Part shown: piece after piece, positions 23,070 through 32,913 of the stretch
Numbering within the stretch: position 1 is the first letter of the stretch
Layout: every line of letters starts with the position of its first letter
From: Bromus sterilis
Taxonomy: Eukaryota; Streptophyta; Magnoliopsida; Poales; Poaceae
Assembly (NCBI GenBank): GCA_950022295.1
Contig: OX465597.1
Location: forward strand, 400,711,016-400,775,015
Length of the DNA: 64,000 nucleotides
Direction of reading: 5' to 3'
Made by a program: the position numbers and the translations under genes
Notes under the pieces: model-generated
The model's database searches: none
What the model was told of the DNA's origin: nothing
Seen by the model: only the letters and a program-made list of their open reading frames with translations

Positions 23070-23666
23070 ATAGAGCGGAGGAGTGGATGCTCACTAGGGG
23101 GCGTCGGGCCAGAGGAGAGGAGTGTACCGGCGAGGAGGAGGCTGGGGACGGGTGGCGGCTCCGACGACGGTGGGAGGGGCCGGCGGAGGAGGCGACGACG
23201 CTTGTGCAGAGAGAGGTAGGGAGAGAGAGTGAGTGGAGAGGGAGAGTGAGATCCGCGGGGCTGGCCAGGGTAATTAACTCTCGCTTAGTTGCAGCGTAGG
23301 TTGTCCATCCAACGCTGCAGCTAATTGAACTAGCTACAACGCGGGACAGGGCCGCGCTGCTACTGAGCGGGGCCACTACTCTGATCCCGGGGGAAGCAAC
23401 ACTAGTAGCGCGGTGCTAGCGGCCCACACGATTGCTACTATAATAGTTGCAACACGGGTAGCCGGCATAGCGCTTCTACTGTGGCTACCCCAGGCCAGTG
23501 CAGTGGCCCCACACATCAGCATCGCGACCACACTAACCAGCGGTGTTGATAAGTGGGTATCTACAACGCACTGGAAATCCCCGTGCTGCTAAAATATAGC
23601 AGCAACGCACACTGTCTTCCCCGCACTGCTAATGGTCATTGGCCTATAGCCATTTTCCTAGTAGTG
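23070..23666 (-). repeat. Right subterminal region and terminus of the CACTA relic
   Basis: Multiple short units with CGCTGC, TAGCAGC, GTAGCGCGG and AACGC occur in both orientations from about 23280 to 23640, ending in the TAGTAGTG terminus at 23666. The GC-rich block at 23070-23280 could be the first exon or leader of the minus-strand transposon gene. The 3 bp after the end are GGA. Confidence 0.6.
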
Positions 23667-25478
23667 GGAGGTGGTTCTCCCTCTCAAGGAGGCTTCCTAC
23701 GAGGAAAATTTGTTGTCCTTGGTGACCTAGGTTTCTCTTGTTTATATAAACACTCGGATTCCTGTGATTTAAATTAGGGATTCAGCAAAATGGGGATCCT
23801 AGGCGCAGATTGGGTCGAATGTTATTTTACGAGCATGCCCTTGAAATTCCCTATAACTTTATAGACCATCATTTTTTCGTTTGAGATCGTCCTATGGCAT
23901 TTCCCAGGTGACCTCTAAAAACTGTCTGGTGGGGATAGATTTCAGGAAAGTGTAGAGTCCATCGCAATGAAGACTCCTTTTGTATTTTTTCTGTTATCCA
24001 AGTAATTCCTACACATAAAGTATAAAAGAATGAACTTGTGCAATCTTGCAATTATTAAGAGGTTAATCCAATAAAATGCTAATAAATGATATAGAAAGAT
24101 AGTAGAAACATGTAGTAATGACATAAAACAAAGATGGAACAATTGAATTATAGATACTTTTGATACGTATTAGTGGGCACTCAAAAGGGAGGGTACAAGG
24201 AAAAGGGTAACCCTAGTATGCTTCATGGGTTGAGGGCGGCAACATGTGGGTTGCGGTGGGTATTTTTTTCCCGAGCATTCCAACCGTTGTGAACGACTAG
24301 TCATGTGTTCTATCCTCATGCACGTTAGAGAATCTACAACCAGAGGGCCCAAATTCGCCACAAACGCCCCGACGACCTGCTCTAGTTTTTTTTATCACCC
24401 AACCGGAGTCCCCAAACCTAGCCCAAATATTCAGGCTAACCAGCACCCCATATTAAGCCCATACGTGGGGCGGGTATGGGGTAGCCCGGACGCTCTCGGA
24501 TGCGTCCGACACATTGGCTCTGGCATATGGGGGCCACCCAATTTCTTTTCCAAATTGGTGGCTCCACTAGATCAACCTCACTCATCCTGCCTTCAATTCT
24601 CATATTCTTTCGCTGCCCACCAATGCTCTTGCATCCCGTCCATGCCGTCGTTCGCGCCCAACACCTTAGATGCCATCCCCGTCCCCTACCATCGACATGG
24701 ATGACGCCCTGTTTCAATCTGAGGTTCCAAAAATGGTAGTCAGTTGCAACATGGAGAATATCGCCTGAAGACTCTACCGTCGAAAGGAACGCAAGCGTGA
24801 AGCGACGGAGAAGCTCCGTCTGAGAGGGATGCAGAGAGGGTCTGTGCAAAGATCAGATTCAACAACATGAACATGGAAAATCTCTCTATCCCATATCCAT
24901 TTGTCCTGGCTGCCGGAATAATGCAAATTCCAACACCGCTGGATGCCTTTCCGTCGCGACAGTGGACCAGGAGTATCCCATGATGCCTTTCCGGTTTTTT
25001 TTGGCAAGGGGACGATGGCCGACTCGCCGGAGCTCCAAATTTGTTGGACGATGGGTGAGGAGGACACGATTGACGCTAATCATGCCCACAAGTTGTTCGA
25101 CCAAGATACAATACCTTTTCTTTCTCAATTTCATATTTGCATCGGTTGATTTAGTTACACATGTTGTTAGATCAATCTTGTATAGCATTAGATTAAATAT
25201 TATCCATATTGTATGATGTAATTATGCAACATGTCATTCAAGATGATCAAGAGCACATGCATTTTGACCTAGGAGATATCAATTCCTCTATGTTTGATGC
25301 ATGGATTTGGAAATTTGAATATAAGAAGTGTGGTTGTTTGAGAAAATAAATAGAGAACTGGCCGACGCTATGTGCGAACGCATCCAACGCATGGTATCTC
25401 GGATTAACCAAGTTTGATTGTAAATACTTTTACCAGGGTATGTGGGTTGAGCTTAACATAGCTAAGGAGCATCCCTGA
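23667..25478. other. Intergenic sequence, no gene identified
   Basis: Short open frames only, none with recognisable domains. 24340-24560 and 24700-25070 are GC-richer islands that could be decayed DNA transposon; I cannot classify them. 25100-25400 is AT-rich. Confidence 0.4.
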
Positions 25479-25732
25479 GGGCATCCACAATGTTAGGTTT
25501 TGCTGCCTCTAAAGACTGCCTCTAAGCCTTAGAGGCTGGCGCTATACACTGCGCGTGAAGCCTCTAAGCTTAAAATCGTTAGAGTCGCCTCTATGCTAAG
25601 AGGCTGCCTCCAAGCTCTCTCTTTCATTAAAATAATCTTTTGGCCCTACATATCATATGTCGGTGGTCTTCAAGTCCCATGAAGTTGGTTGAAGAGAAAA
25701 AATATTTTATATTGCCATGGAGTGCATGCTTA

Positions 25733-25748
25733 GAGCATCTCTAGTGGA
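25733..25748 (+). repeat. Left terminal inverted repeat of the Harbinger element
   Basis: GAGCATCTCTAGTGGA, directly after TTA. It matches 29428-29443 in inverse. Confidence 0.9.
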
Positions 25749-25867
25749 ACGTGTAAATTTGGACGTGTATATCTTCATATACACGTCCATATACACCTTG
25801 CTAAATTTTACACCTCCTAGTTTTTCAGTGGAACGTGTATACAGGACGTGGAAATTAGGACGTGTAT

Positions 25868-25945
25868 ATTCCAACGGCTATATTCCAACGGCTATATTTT
25901 CAAACGGCTATATTTCCAACTTCTATATTTTCAACGGCCATATTT
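25868..25945 (+). repeat. Short tandem units in the left Harbinger subterminal region
   Basis: Four to five diverged units of TATATTCCAACGGC type just before the TATA box of the transposase gene. Subterminal repeats often bind the element's own DNA-binding protein; that role here is inference. Confidence 0.5.
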
Positions 25946-25952
25946 CTGGTCT

Positions 25953-25960
25953 ATATAAAC
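25953..25960 (+). promoter_or_regulatory. TATA box of the Harbinger transposase gene
   Basis: TATATAAA about 90 bp before the chosen ATG at 26046, a good plant promoter spacing. Confidence 0.5.
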
Positions 25961-26045
25961 CGCCCCAATCACCTCTCTTCCAGCATTTCTAGTTGTGCCT
26001 CATCTTCTCACTTCTAGATTTCTCTATCGTCTCTCACGCAACACA

Positions 26046-27396
26046 ATGAACACATCCTCTTGGGACATGAGTTCTTCGTCATCTTCATCGGGCGACGATG
26101 AACTCATACTTGCGGCATTAGCCGATCGCGAGGAGGAAGAGAGGATGAACACTCGACGCCATGGCGGTTCCAAGCATGGACGTCAGACAATCGATCGAGG
26201 AAGAGATGTCGGATTTGTTCTTCTGTGGGACGACTACTTAAAAGAAGTTCCTCGCTATCCCGAATATTTGTTTCGACGAAGGTTCGTAATTAGTACACTT
26301 CTCTGCTTTAGCCCATTTTTTTATTTCCCTATCTCATTTAATTTTTATGCACAGATTTAGGATGTCCCGTAATTTGTTCAACCTCATAGTTGATGGTATA
26401 CTTGAGCATGACTCTGATGGTTATTTTACACAAAAAAGAAGTGCTTCTGGAGCTCTTGGGTTACATCCTCTACAAAAGATGACCGCGGCAATGCGGATGC
26501 TAACATATGGAATAGCAGCTGATGGTGCTGATGAGTACATCCGGTCCGCTGAGGCTACTAATTTAGAGTCTTGCAAGAAATTTGTGATCAAAGTTTGTGA
26601 AGTTTTTGGGGAAAGGTACCTGAGATCTCCAAATGAACAAGACATTGCTAGGTTACTTGCGATAGGGGAGGAAAGAGGATTTCCTGGTATGTTAGGGAGC
26701 ATAGATTGCATGCACCGGGGTTGGAAAAATTGCCCCAAAAAATGGCATGGCATGTTTAAAGGCCATGTGAACGAGCCCACTATGATCTTGGAAGCAGTTG
26801 CTTCACATGATCTTTGGATTTGGCATGCTTATTTTGGTTTACCAGGGTCTCTCAATGATATAAATGTTCTTCAACGTTCTCCTGTTTTTGCAAAGCTAGC
26901 CGAAGGTGAAACTCCTGCAGTGAATTATAGCATCAATGGCCATCAGTACACAATGGGGTATTATCTTGCAGATGGTATCTATCCAAAGTGGGCAACATTT
27001 GTGAAGAGCATACCAGCTCCAGATACCAGAAAGAATAAAACTTTTGCCAAGAAGCAAGAGGGAGCTAGGAAAGATGTGGAACGAGCCTTTGGAGTTCTGC
27101 AATCCCGTTTTGCCATTGTTCGTGGACCTGCTAAAGGATGGAAACGTAAAGAAATCGGTGATGTCATGAAAGCTTGTGTCATAATGCACAATATGATAGT
27201 TGAAGAGGAGCGAGAAACTGGTCGGCAAAGCTGCACTTTTGATGCAATGGGAGAAAGAGTCTCAATCTCTTGTACTCATGTTGAACAACTGAGCTCTTTT
27301 ATTCAGATGACTCACCGGATTAGAAATGCCCATGAACATTCTCAGCTTAAACTTGATCTAATTGAGCATGTGTGGCAAAAGTTTGGAAACGAGTGA
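26046..27396 (+). CDS. PIF/Harbinger DDE transposase
   Basis: Join of 26046-26281 and 26355-27396 with a 73-bp GT-AG intron; 425 residues. The intron is placed because the Arg codon is rebuilt exactly and the protein runs on as RRRFRMSRNLF. The N-terminus is Ser/Asp/Glu-rich. The DDE_Tnp_4 catalytic domain is in the C-terminal two thirds: Asp196 in GSIDCMH, Asp285 in YYLADGIYP and Glu321 in DVERAFGVLQSRF. In the usual GSIDCMHWxWKNCP motif this copy reads CMHRGWKNCP, so one conserved Trp is Arg. The enzyme would cut at the 16-bp ends and insert at TTA. It acts with the Myb-like protein encoded convergently next to it. No disabling change is seen. Confidence 0.9.
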
Positions 27397-27528
27397 TGTA
27401 ATCCATGTATTTGTAACGAGTGATTTAATCCATTTCTTTTCATCTAGTTTAAATTTATGCAATGAGTGATGTAATCCATGTCTTTGTAATGCAGTGCTAT
27501 CAATAAAATAGTTCTTACAACAACTGCA
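27397..27528. terminator. Shared 3' region of the two convergent Harbinger genes
   Basis: 132 bp between the two stop codons, AT-rich, with AATAAAA at about 27502 on plus. Both transcripts must end in or near here, so the 3' ends may overlap. Confidence 0.4.
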
Positions 27529-28613
27529 TTAATCTAGGCGGCGAGCAAGGATCTCATTCTGCTTAGCTTGGTAGAATTGCTTTTGCATATCAGTCATACC
27601 ACTAGTGTCCATGAGCATGACCCTCTCATCTTGTTCAAACTGTCTCCGTGCATCCTCCCTCTCGTTTCGTGCATCCTCCTTCTTTTTCAGTGCAATCTCC
27701 TCTTTTCGCAATTCAAATTGCTGTGCATAGCGAGCATTTTTTGCCGCCTCTTTGATGTCATCCTTCTCTTGCTTTGCTGCCCACACAGTTTCTAATGACA
27801 ACTTGCAAGCACTGTCATCAGCTTTAACTTTCCACAATTTGTCCTTCTTCACACCATCAGGTCTTTGCTCATGTTCAAGAGCATCCCTGTGTATCGAGGT
27901 AGCATCAGTGCGTACCGAGGATGCATCAGCTAGATCATTGGTGGTTGTGCCCGGACTTGCACCAACGGTCTTCTTTTGTTTCTTACGAGAAGTTTCAAGT
28001 TCTTTTTTCTGCCACTTTGGATACTTCGAAAACTCGACATAGCAATGCATCAATGTGAAAGGCTTCTTCTTTTTAAGATCCATTTCCTTGAACATAATGT
28101 GTGCATCGTTTGTCTGCACATACAAATGTATTGTGAAAATCTGCACATCACATATAGAATATTGCACAACACATATAGAAGTAGAAGATAGACACATACC
28201 TTTTCATCTATAGTCCTTCCGCTTTCTTCCCTATTTAAAATCTGTTGAAGGCAACCACAAAATCTAGAGGTCTCTTTGTTAATCAATGTGTAACGGCAAT
28301 TGATTGCATTAGCATTACGCTCCGGCCATGATGATATCTTGTGTGAGTTGTAGTACTCTGAAATTCTAGCCCAATAAGCATCTCTGTTTTGATCTGTCCC
28401 TACACTATCCAAACTTGTATTTGCCCATGCTGCTATCAAAATCTTGTCCTCCTCACTAGACCAATTTTTTCCTTTGTTGGATTTTGCTTTCTCTGTTATT
28501 GGTGTTGCTTGATGCTGAGTTGATGGGGTTGGTTGCTCTCCAATTGGACTTTCTAGTTGTGTTTGTGTGTTACCAAAACCCATAGTGTCCAAGAAGCTTT
28601 CATCACCATCCAT
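27529..28613 (-). CDS. Harbinger Myb/SANT-like DNA-binding protein
   Basis: Join of 28613-28200 and 28113-27529 (minus) with an 86-bp intron, GT at 28199-28198 and AG at 28115-28114; 332 residues. The start is the Met of MDGDESF; an earlier Met nine codons upstream is possible. A Myb/SANT-like domain lies at about 48-125 (NWSSEEDKILIAAW ... YWARISEYYN ... CRYTLINKE). The second exon starts TNDAHIMFKEM and ends in a long Lys/Glu/Arg-rich coiled coil (about 225-320). In plant PIF/Pong elements this second protein binds the subterminal repeats and helps the transposase. The frame is intact across the splice. Confidence 0.87.
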
Positions 28614-28649
28614 CTGCAAACAATCAACAAATACACACATGAATCAACA

Positions 28650-29290
28650 AATATGTTAGCAAATCAATAGAATTTTGGTAGTAGTCTATGTGTCAGATTA
28701 CAACAAAGTTCAGCACAAGCATTACCCTCTGTATGTGTTGATCTACGATGGGAAACACACCAAAACGCAGCAGCCTGGAGCACCAAATCCCCTCTCCCTC
28801 GTCCGTCTCTCCCTCCCCATCGAGCCCAGCCTCCAGGCCGCCGCCGCCGCACTCCAGCCCCTCTCCCTCCAGGCCGTTGCCCCAGCCCCTCTCTCCCAGC
28901 CGAGCCGAGCCTCCAGGCCGCCGCCGCCCCACCCCAGCCCCTCTCCCTTCACGCAGCGGCCCCAACCCCTCTCTCCCCGCCCTCCCATCTCCATGGCGCG
29001 CAACGCCGCCGCACTTCAGCAGCGGCCCCAGCCCCTCTCTCCCCGCCCTCCCCTCTCCATGGCGCGCGCCGCCGCCGCCAGATCTGGCCAGCGGTGCGGC
29101 GGCCGCCCGACATCCCGCGCCTCCTCTAACCTCTCTACCGACGGGAATGGAAAATTAGAAGGGAGGGAGAGAGCTTACCAGAGGGGAGTGGTCGCCGGTG
29201 AGCTTCGATGACCTCTGGACGGAGGCGGGAGCAGGGCGGGAGGATGGCGGGAGCAGAGAAGTTGCCTCGTTTTCGTCTTCTACGAGCGTG
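28650..29290 (-). other. GC-rich leader/promoter region of the Myb-like gene
   Basis: The block is Pro/Ser-codon-like on plus and Gly/Arg-like on minus, with internal duplications (CAGCCCCTCTCTCCC and CTCCATGGCGCGC types near 28985 and 29055). Open frames here are products of base composition. It lies upstream of the minus-strand gene, so a 5' leader or promoter is likely. Confidence 0.4.
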
Positions 29291-29427
29291 GCAGAGGCGT
29301 GTTTATTTCCACGAGGAGTAGCCTCGTGGATGGACGTGTAAAACTTGCACGCCCGTATACACGATCCACTGGGAAGCGTTTTTCAGTTTGCATCGTGTAT
29401 ATTTACCATCCACCTCCATATACACCA

Positions 29428-29443
29428 TCCACTAGAGATGCTC
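29428..29443 (-). repeat. Right terminal inverted repeat of the Harbinger element
   Basis: Inverse of GAGCATCTCTAGTGGA, directly before TTA at 29444-29446. Confidence 0.9.
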
Positions 29444-29556
29444 TTAGAGGCTGCATCCAATGTTACACACTGCAGGTCTTTCAATTTACTCTAAAAGCAA
29501 GCATGTGGGCTCCACGTTAGAGGCGGTGTTGCCTCTAAACACTGTGGCTGCTCTGA

Positions 29557-31440
29557 AGGCTACTAAACAGCAAAAAAGTAAGCTAAATACTTAGAAAACT
29601 TTTGAAAACACACCGTAGGCTCATAGCAACGCCATGTTTTAGGTTTCCACAGGCCAACAGTGATAAACCACTGCTCGATCCTACTACAAATAAAGAAAAC
29701 CAAAGCTACATACAACCTAGATCACGTTTTCCGCTGTTGACGGAAGCGACGGAAAAGACTTGGACAGGTATGGCGAAGCCGGCTAGGTTCGTCTCCTACA
29801 TATAGCCCCAAGTACGTGCCTACGCACTCCTTCCGGCTTTAGGGACGCCAAGCCCCGGCTCGGGGGACACGCATGGAAGATCACCCGGGCCCCGGCCTGT
29901 AGCACCTCCGATCAGGACGCACGCTTTGTGGGGCGCACGGAGCACCAATACGCGCACCGTATACCTGTCTCCCGGGGACCGATACGAGGTTCGTTTCGCC
30001 ACCCCACCCCGACAAAGCCCTCGGTCCCGTTTACCCTTCCGTTTGGCCATTACGTTCGTACAGTACCTCACATCTTGCCCGGCCGTCTAGCAGCAGCGGT
30101 CCATGGCGATGGCGGCACAGAGAAAACACGTACGCGCGCATGCACGTTGGGCTTGGGTTGTTGACAAAGGTGGCAGCTGCAGTGGTCACTGTGCGTAGCG
30201 CCAACCACATGCACGCACGGGTGACGGGTGCGACCGCTAGATTGTCCTACGTGCCCCGGAAATGGACCCTTCACTCATCGGTCGACTGTCGACATGATTG
30301 AGCCATTGGCGTCTCAAGATCAGGGGACGGGCGGCAGCCATCCGCAATCATACACCAACAGTGCAACACGACGCATGCCGGGCTGCCGGAGACCATGTGA
30401 GTAGTACTATCAAGTAAGTGGAGTATGTGAACATGCATCCATGCATGGAGTTTTCGGTCGTAATCCACATCTAAGCTAGGCGTTTGTGACTTGTGAGGAA
30501 GCTAAGCTTGCACGTACGGCCGGCAGCGCACCGGTAGAGAACCTCCATTGTAAACTGCAGCCTTTGGCAGGCGCTTGAGGGGGGAGGCAGCAGCAAAAGC
30601 TACTCTAGCTTTTACCCCAGCGATGATGTATATGCTTGTCGCCTGAATCTTGGTCTCTCAGTCTCACACACACGAACATGCCGGGATATATGGAGTAGCG
30701 AGCGATCGAGTTGAACAGAGCTCCCACTAATCAACAACCCAGTTTTTTCTGTGAAAAAGGCGAGAAAGATTCTATGGACATTGGTGCTCCTGGGGCCTCC
30801 GGCATGTGCGCGGCAGAGCCACTTGCCGGCCGGCTGGCCGGGAGGGAGGGAGGGAGGAATGACTGAACCATTTCTACTCGAGCGAGCTTGTTTCGTGGGG
30901 GTCCGAGTTACACCAGAAATGGCTTGCCGATTTTTTGCCCGATATAGCTACTGTTGGGCTGGCCAACCCAGCCGGGGCACAGTGCAAGCGCTGCACTCTC
31001 TCAGTCGCATCGCAGTTCGCAGGGCCGATCTCTCTTCGTTTGGCTCGTATCGATCCTTCACATGGAGCGCCACACCACACACACGGTCGAATGCACGTAC
31101 GTACTACGTGCATGGCAGACGACGCAGCGGCAGCGGCAGAGGCTGATGTCTGCCTGCATGCACTCGCAATTGTGAGGGGTCGGCCCCAGCGCTACCCACT
31201 TCAGTTGTGTCATCGACCTCGCCTAGTCTTCTCAACCTGTCGATCTGCATGCACCAACAATACTACTTGGAAAAAGACATTCATTCATTCATTCATTCAT
31301 TCATTCATGGATCTCCTTCCTTTTCCCAACGCTACCGGCCGGATCCAATCCAAACGATTAGAGGATCAGTGTGTGTCGAGCCTGCTCCTCTTGACGGTCT
31401 TGCTCCTGGTTCTAGTAACGCGCAGGTTTTGCAGCGTTGT
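29557..31440. other. Low-repeat intergenic sequence, no gene identified
   Basis: The base composition is even, with no LTR, transposon or MITE ends that I recognise. Open frames (for example 30751-31146 plus) have unconvincing composition and no domains. Features seen: GGGA repeats at 30840-30856 and a CATT microsatellite at 31278-31308. This is the part most likely to be single copy. Confidence 0.4.
31278..31308 (+). repeat. CATT microsatellite
   Basis: Between seven and eight perfect tandem CATT units. Confidence 0.95.
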
Positions 31441-31444
31441 TTTA

Positions 31445-31715
31445 GGACACTTCCAATGCTAGTATCTTAGCACGATATTATAGACATTTTGCTTATGTGG
31501 CATAGTATTTAATGAAGAAAAAGAGTGAGCTAAGATACAACCTTTGCACGCGGTCATATGCAAAAAGCATAATTAGACCAATCACATGTATGCATGAAGC
31601 TAAAATCATTAAATAAGATACAACATCTAAGAGACAATGCATTGTGGTAGTTGTATCTTAAGTTTTGATTGCTCCTATGATATTGTGCTAAGAAACAATG
31701 CATTGGGAGAAATCT
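31445..31715. mobile_element. MITE with about 25-bp inverted ends
   Basis: The left end TTCCAATGCTAGTATCTTAG and the inverted right end TCCCAATGCATTGTTTCTTA pair well and both continue GCAC. The interior is AT-rich and non-coding, under 300 bp. The outer limits and target duplication are not certain. Confidence 0.6.
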
Positions 31716-32818
31716 GAGCTAATTCAGGCTTGCACGTACTAGTAATACTCATATTGATTGTGTTTCGAGCTTACTCACCTGCATCTGTGTTGGGGTGCAT
31801 TTCGTCCATGCTAGGGGTGTCTACTGTCTACGACTGCTACTTCTGACTGAAATGCAAGGAATATAACTTGACATTTTATGTAGCACGTACACTGTTCGTG
31901 TGAGATTAGAATGAAGAAAACTCAAGTCTGCTCAGATGCTTCCGGGTATTTTGACACAGCTACACCTTTTCCAACTCTTGACTTGTTGAGCATGAGCTGA
32001 TGAGCATTCCTCCACTCAATTATATATTGGCAGATTTGGCAGAAATGTCTGACGAGTAATGACTAATGACACACATGGCCAACAACGGAAATACTGTATG
32101 TGCGGATCATTATTCAGGATTCAGCTACATCTACTCTCTCGTGGGATGGTTCTTGTGTTATGCTGCTAGGTCCTCTTCTTTTCTCTTTTAACCTGTTTCT
32201 TGTACGGTTTTTGTCTGGTTTTCCTTATAAGCGGAGTCAATTTATTCAGGTTTTTTATCCCGGTATTTTTGTAAACTGGATCACTCTTCTGGCATAATGG
32301 TCACTTTAAGCAAGATATTCAGCTGGAGGGACTCTTCTCCCGGTGACTTCTAAAAAAAGGTCTCAGTGTATGATTTGGATGTAATTGACAAGATAATATG
32401 TAACATAATATAGCAAAATAAGGCATTTTAATAGTATCCGCAGCGAATAAGAGAAATAACTTATCCTTTTCTTATAGAGAAGTACAGCTTGCCTGAGATG
32501 CTAATCTCAGCAATTTTGAGATTTGTGAACCATAATACTTATAAAATACAAATTGGATTGTTCACGAATTGATTCGACAATTCTGCCCCCTCCCTTCCCC
32601 AACCCCTTGAATAAGGACGTTGTACTTTCCGATTGCAATACTCAGCTGATAATGCACGAGTATTATAAATATGGATAGTGAGATGTGCAAATCATTTACC
32701 ACCGGACCGCCAACATGACTATCTGCTTTTTCGAAAAAATGGATGTCTACTTAACTTCTAGAGTATTAGTATTCACAAATACCATTTTAAGGCGTTTCTT
32801 CGTTCAAGCTTTGTACTA
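31716..32818. other. Intergenic sequence, nothing recognised
   Basis: AT-rich, with no coding frame with domains. The T-rich piece at 32150-32300 resembles the 3' leader of a LINE or a transcript tail, but there is no adjoining element to prove it. Confidence 0.35.
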
Positions 32819-32911
32819 CTCCATCCGTTCTAAAATAAATGTCTCAACTTTGTACCAACTTTAGTACAAAGTTGTATTAGAGTTGAGACACTTAAATTGA
32901 AACCGAGGAAG
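32819..32911. mobile_element. Stowaway MITE (Tc1/Mariner type), 93 bp
   Basis: It starts CTCCATCCGTTC and ends as the inverse of CTTCCTCGGTTTC, flanked by TA on both sides (32817-32818 and 32912-32913). The interior is a near-perfect hairpin around GTCTCAACTTTGTACCAAC, the common Triticeae Stowaway form. Confidence 0.9.
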
Positions 32912-32913
32912 TA

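Larger units (their letters stand above)
19721..23666 (-). mobile_element. Degenerate CACTA-type DNA transposon, right end preserved
   Basis: The right end is clear: on the minus strand it begins CACTACTAGGAAAATGGC at 23666, followed by subterminal repeats with GCAGCG/CGCTGC motifs. Similar motifs at 19711-19790 suggest left subterminal sequence, split by the LINE. No left CACTA terminus is seen; it is lost or lies to the left. Inside are AT-rich remains of a minus-strand gene (20700-21400), a GC-rich block at 23070-23280 and a small nested CACTA. The gene region resembles 33000-34260. Confidence 0.55.
25733..29443. mobile_element. PIF/Harbinger DNA transposon with both genes open
   Basis: Perfect 16-bp terminal inverted repeats GAGCATCTCTAGTGGA, with the TTA target duplication (25730-25732 and 29444-29446) typical of this superfamily. 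An inner inverted motif, CAGTGGA[A/T]CGTGTATAC, occurs about 100 bp (left) and 70 bp (right) from the ends. It carries a transposase gene on plus and a Myb/SANT gene on minus, converging with 132 bp between their stops. No stop or frameshift is seen in either gene. Confidence 0.9.
25479..29553. mobile_element. MITE-like element that hosts the Harbinger insertion
   Basis: The left end GGGCATCCACAATGTT (25479) matches the inverted right end GAGCAGCCACAGTGTT (29553) with a few mismatches. TGA is duplicated at 25476-25478 and 29554-29556. Repeated GCCTCTAA/TTAGAGGC units line both sides. Without the 3.7-kb insertion it would be about 360 bp, a usual MITE size. Confidence 0.55.

Noticed and set aside
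28675..29211. Pro/Ser-rich open frames upstream of the Myb-like gene
   Set aside because: All frames stay open because of GC-rich repeats; no domain, and the place fits a leader or promoter.
30751..31146. 131-codon frame in the low-copy stretch
   Set aside because: No domain, overlapping frames on both strands, composition not protein-like.
32100..32300. T-rich frame as a small membrane protein
   Set aside because: Phe/Leu-rich only because of T richness; no start context or related copy.
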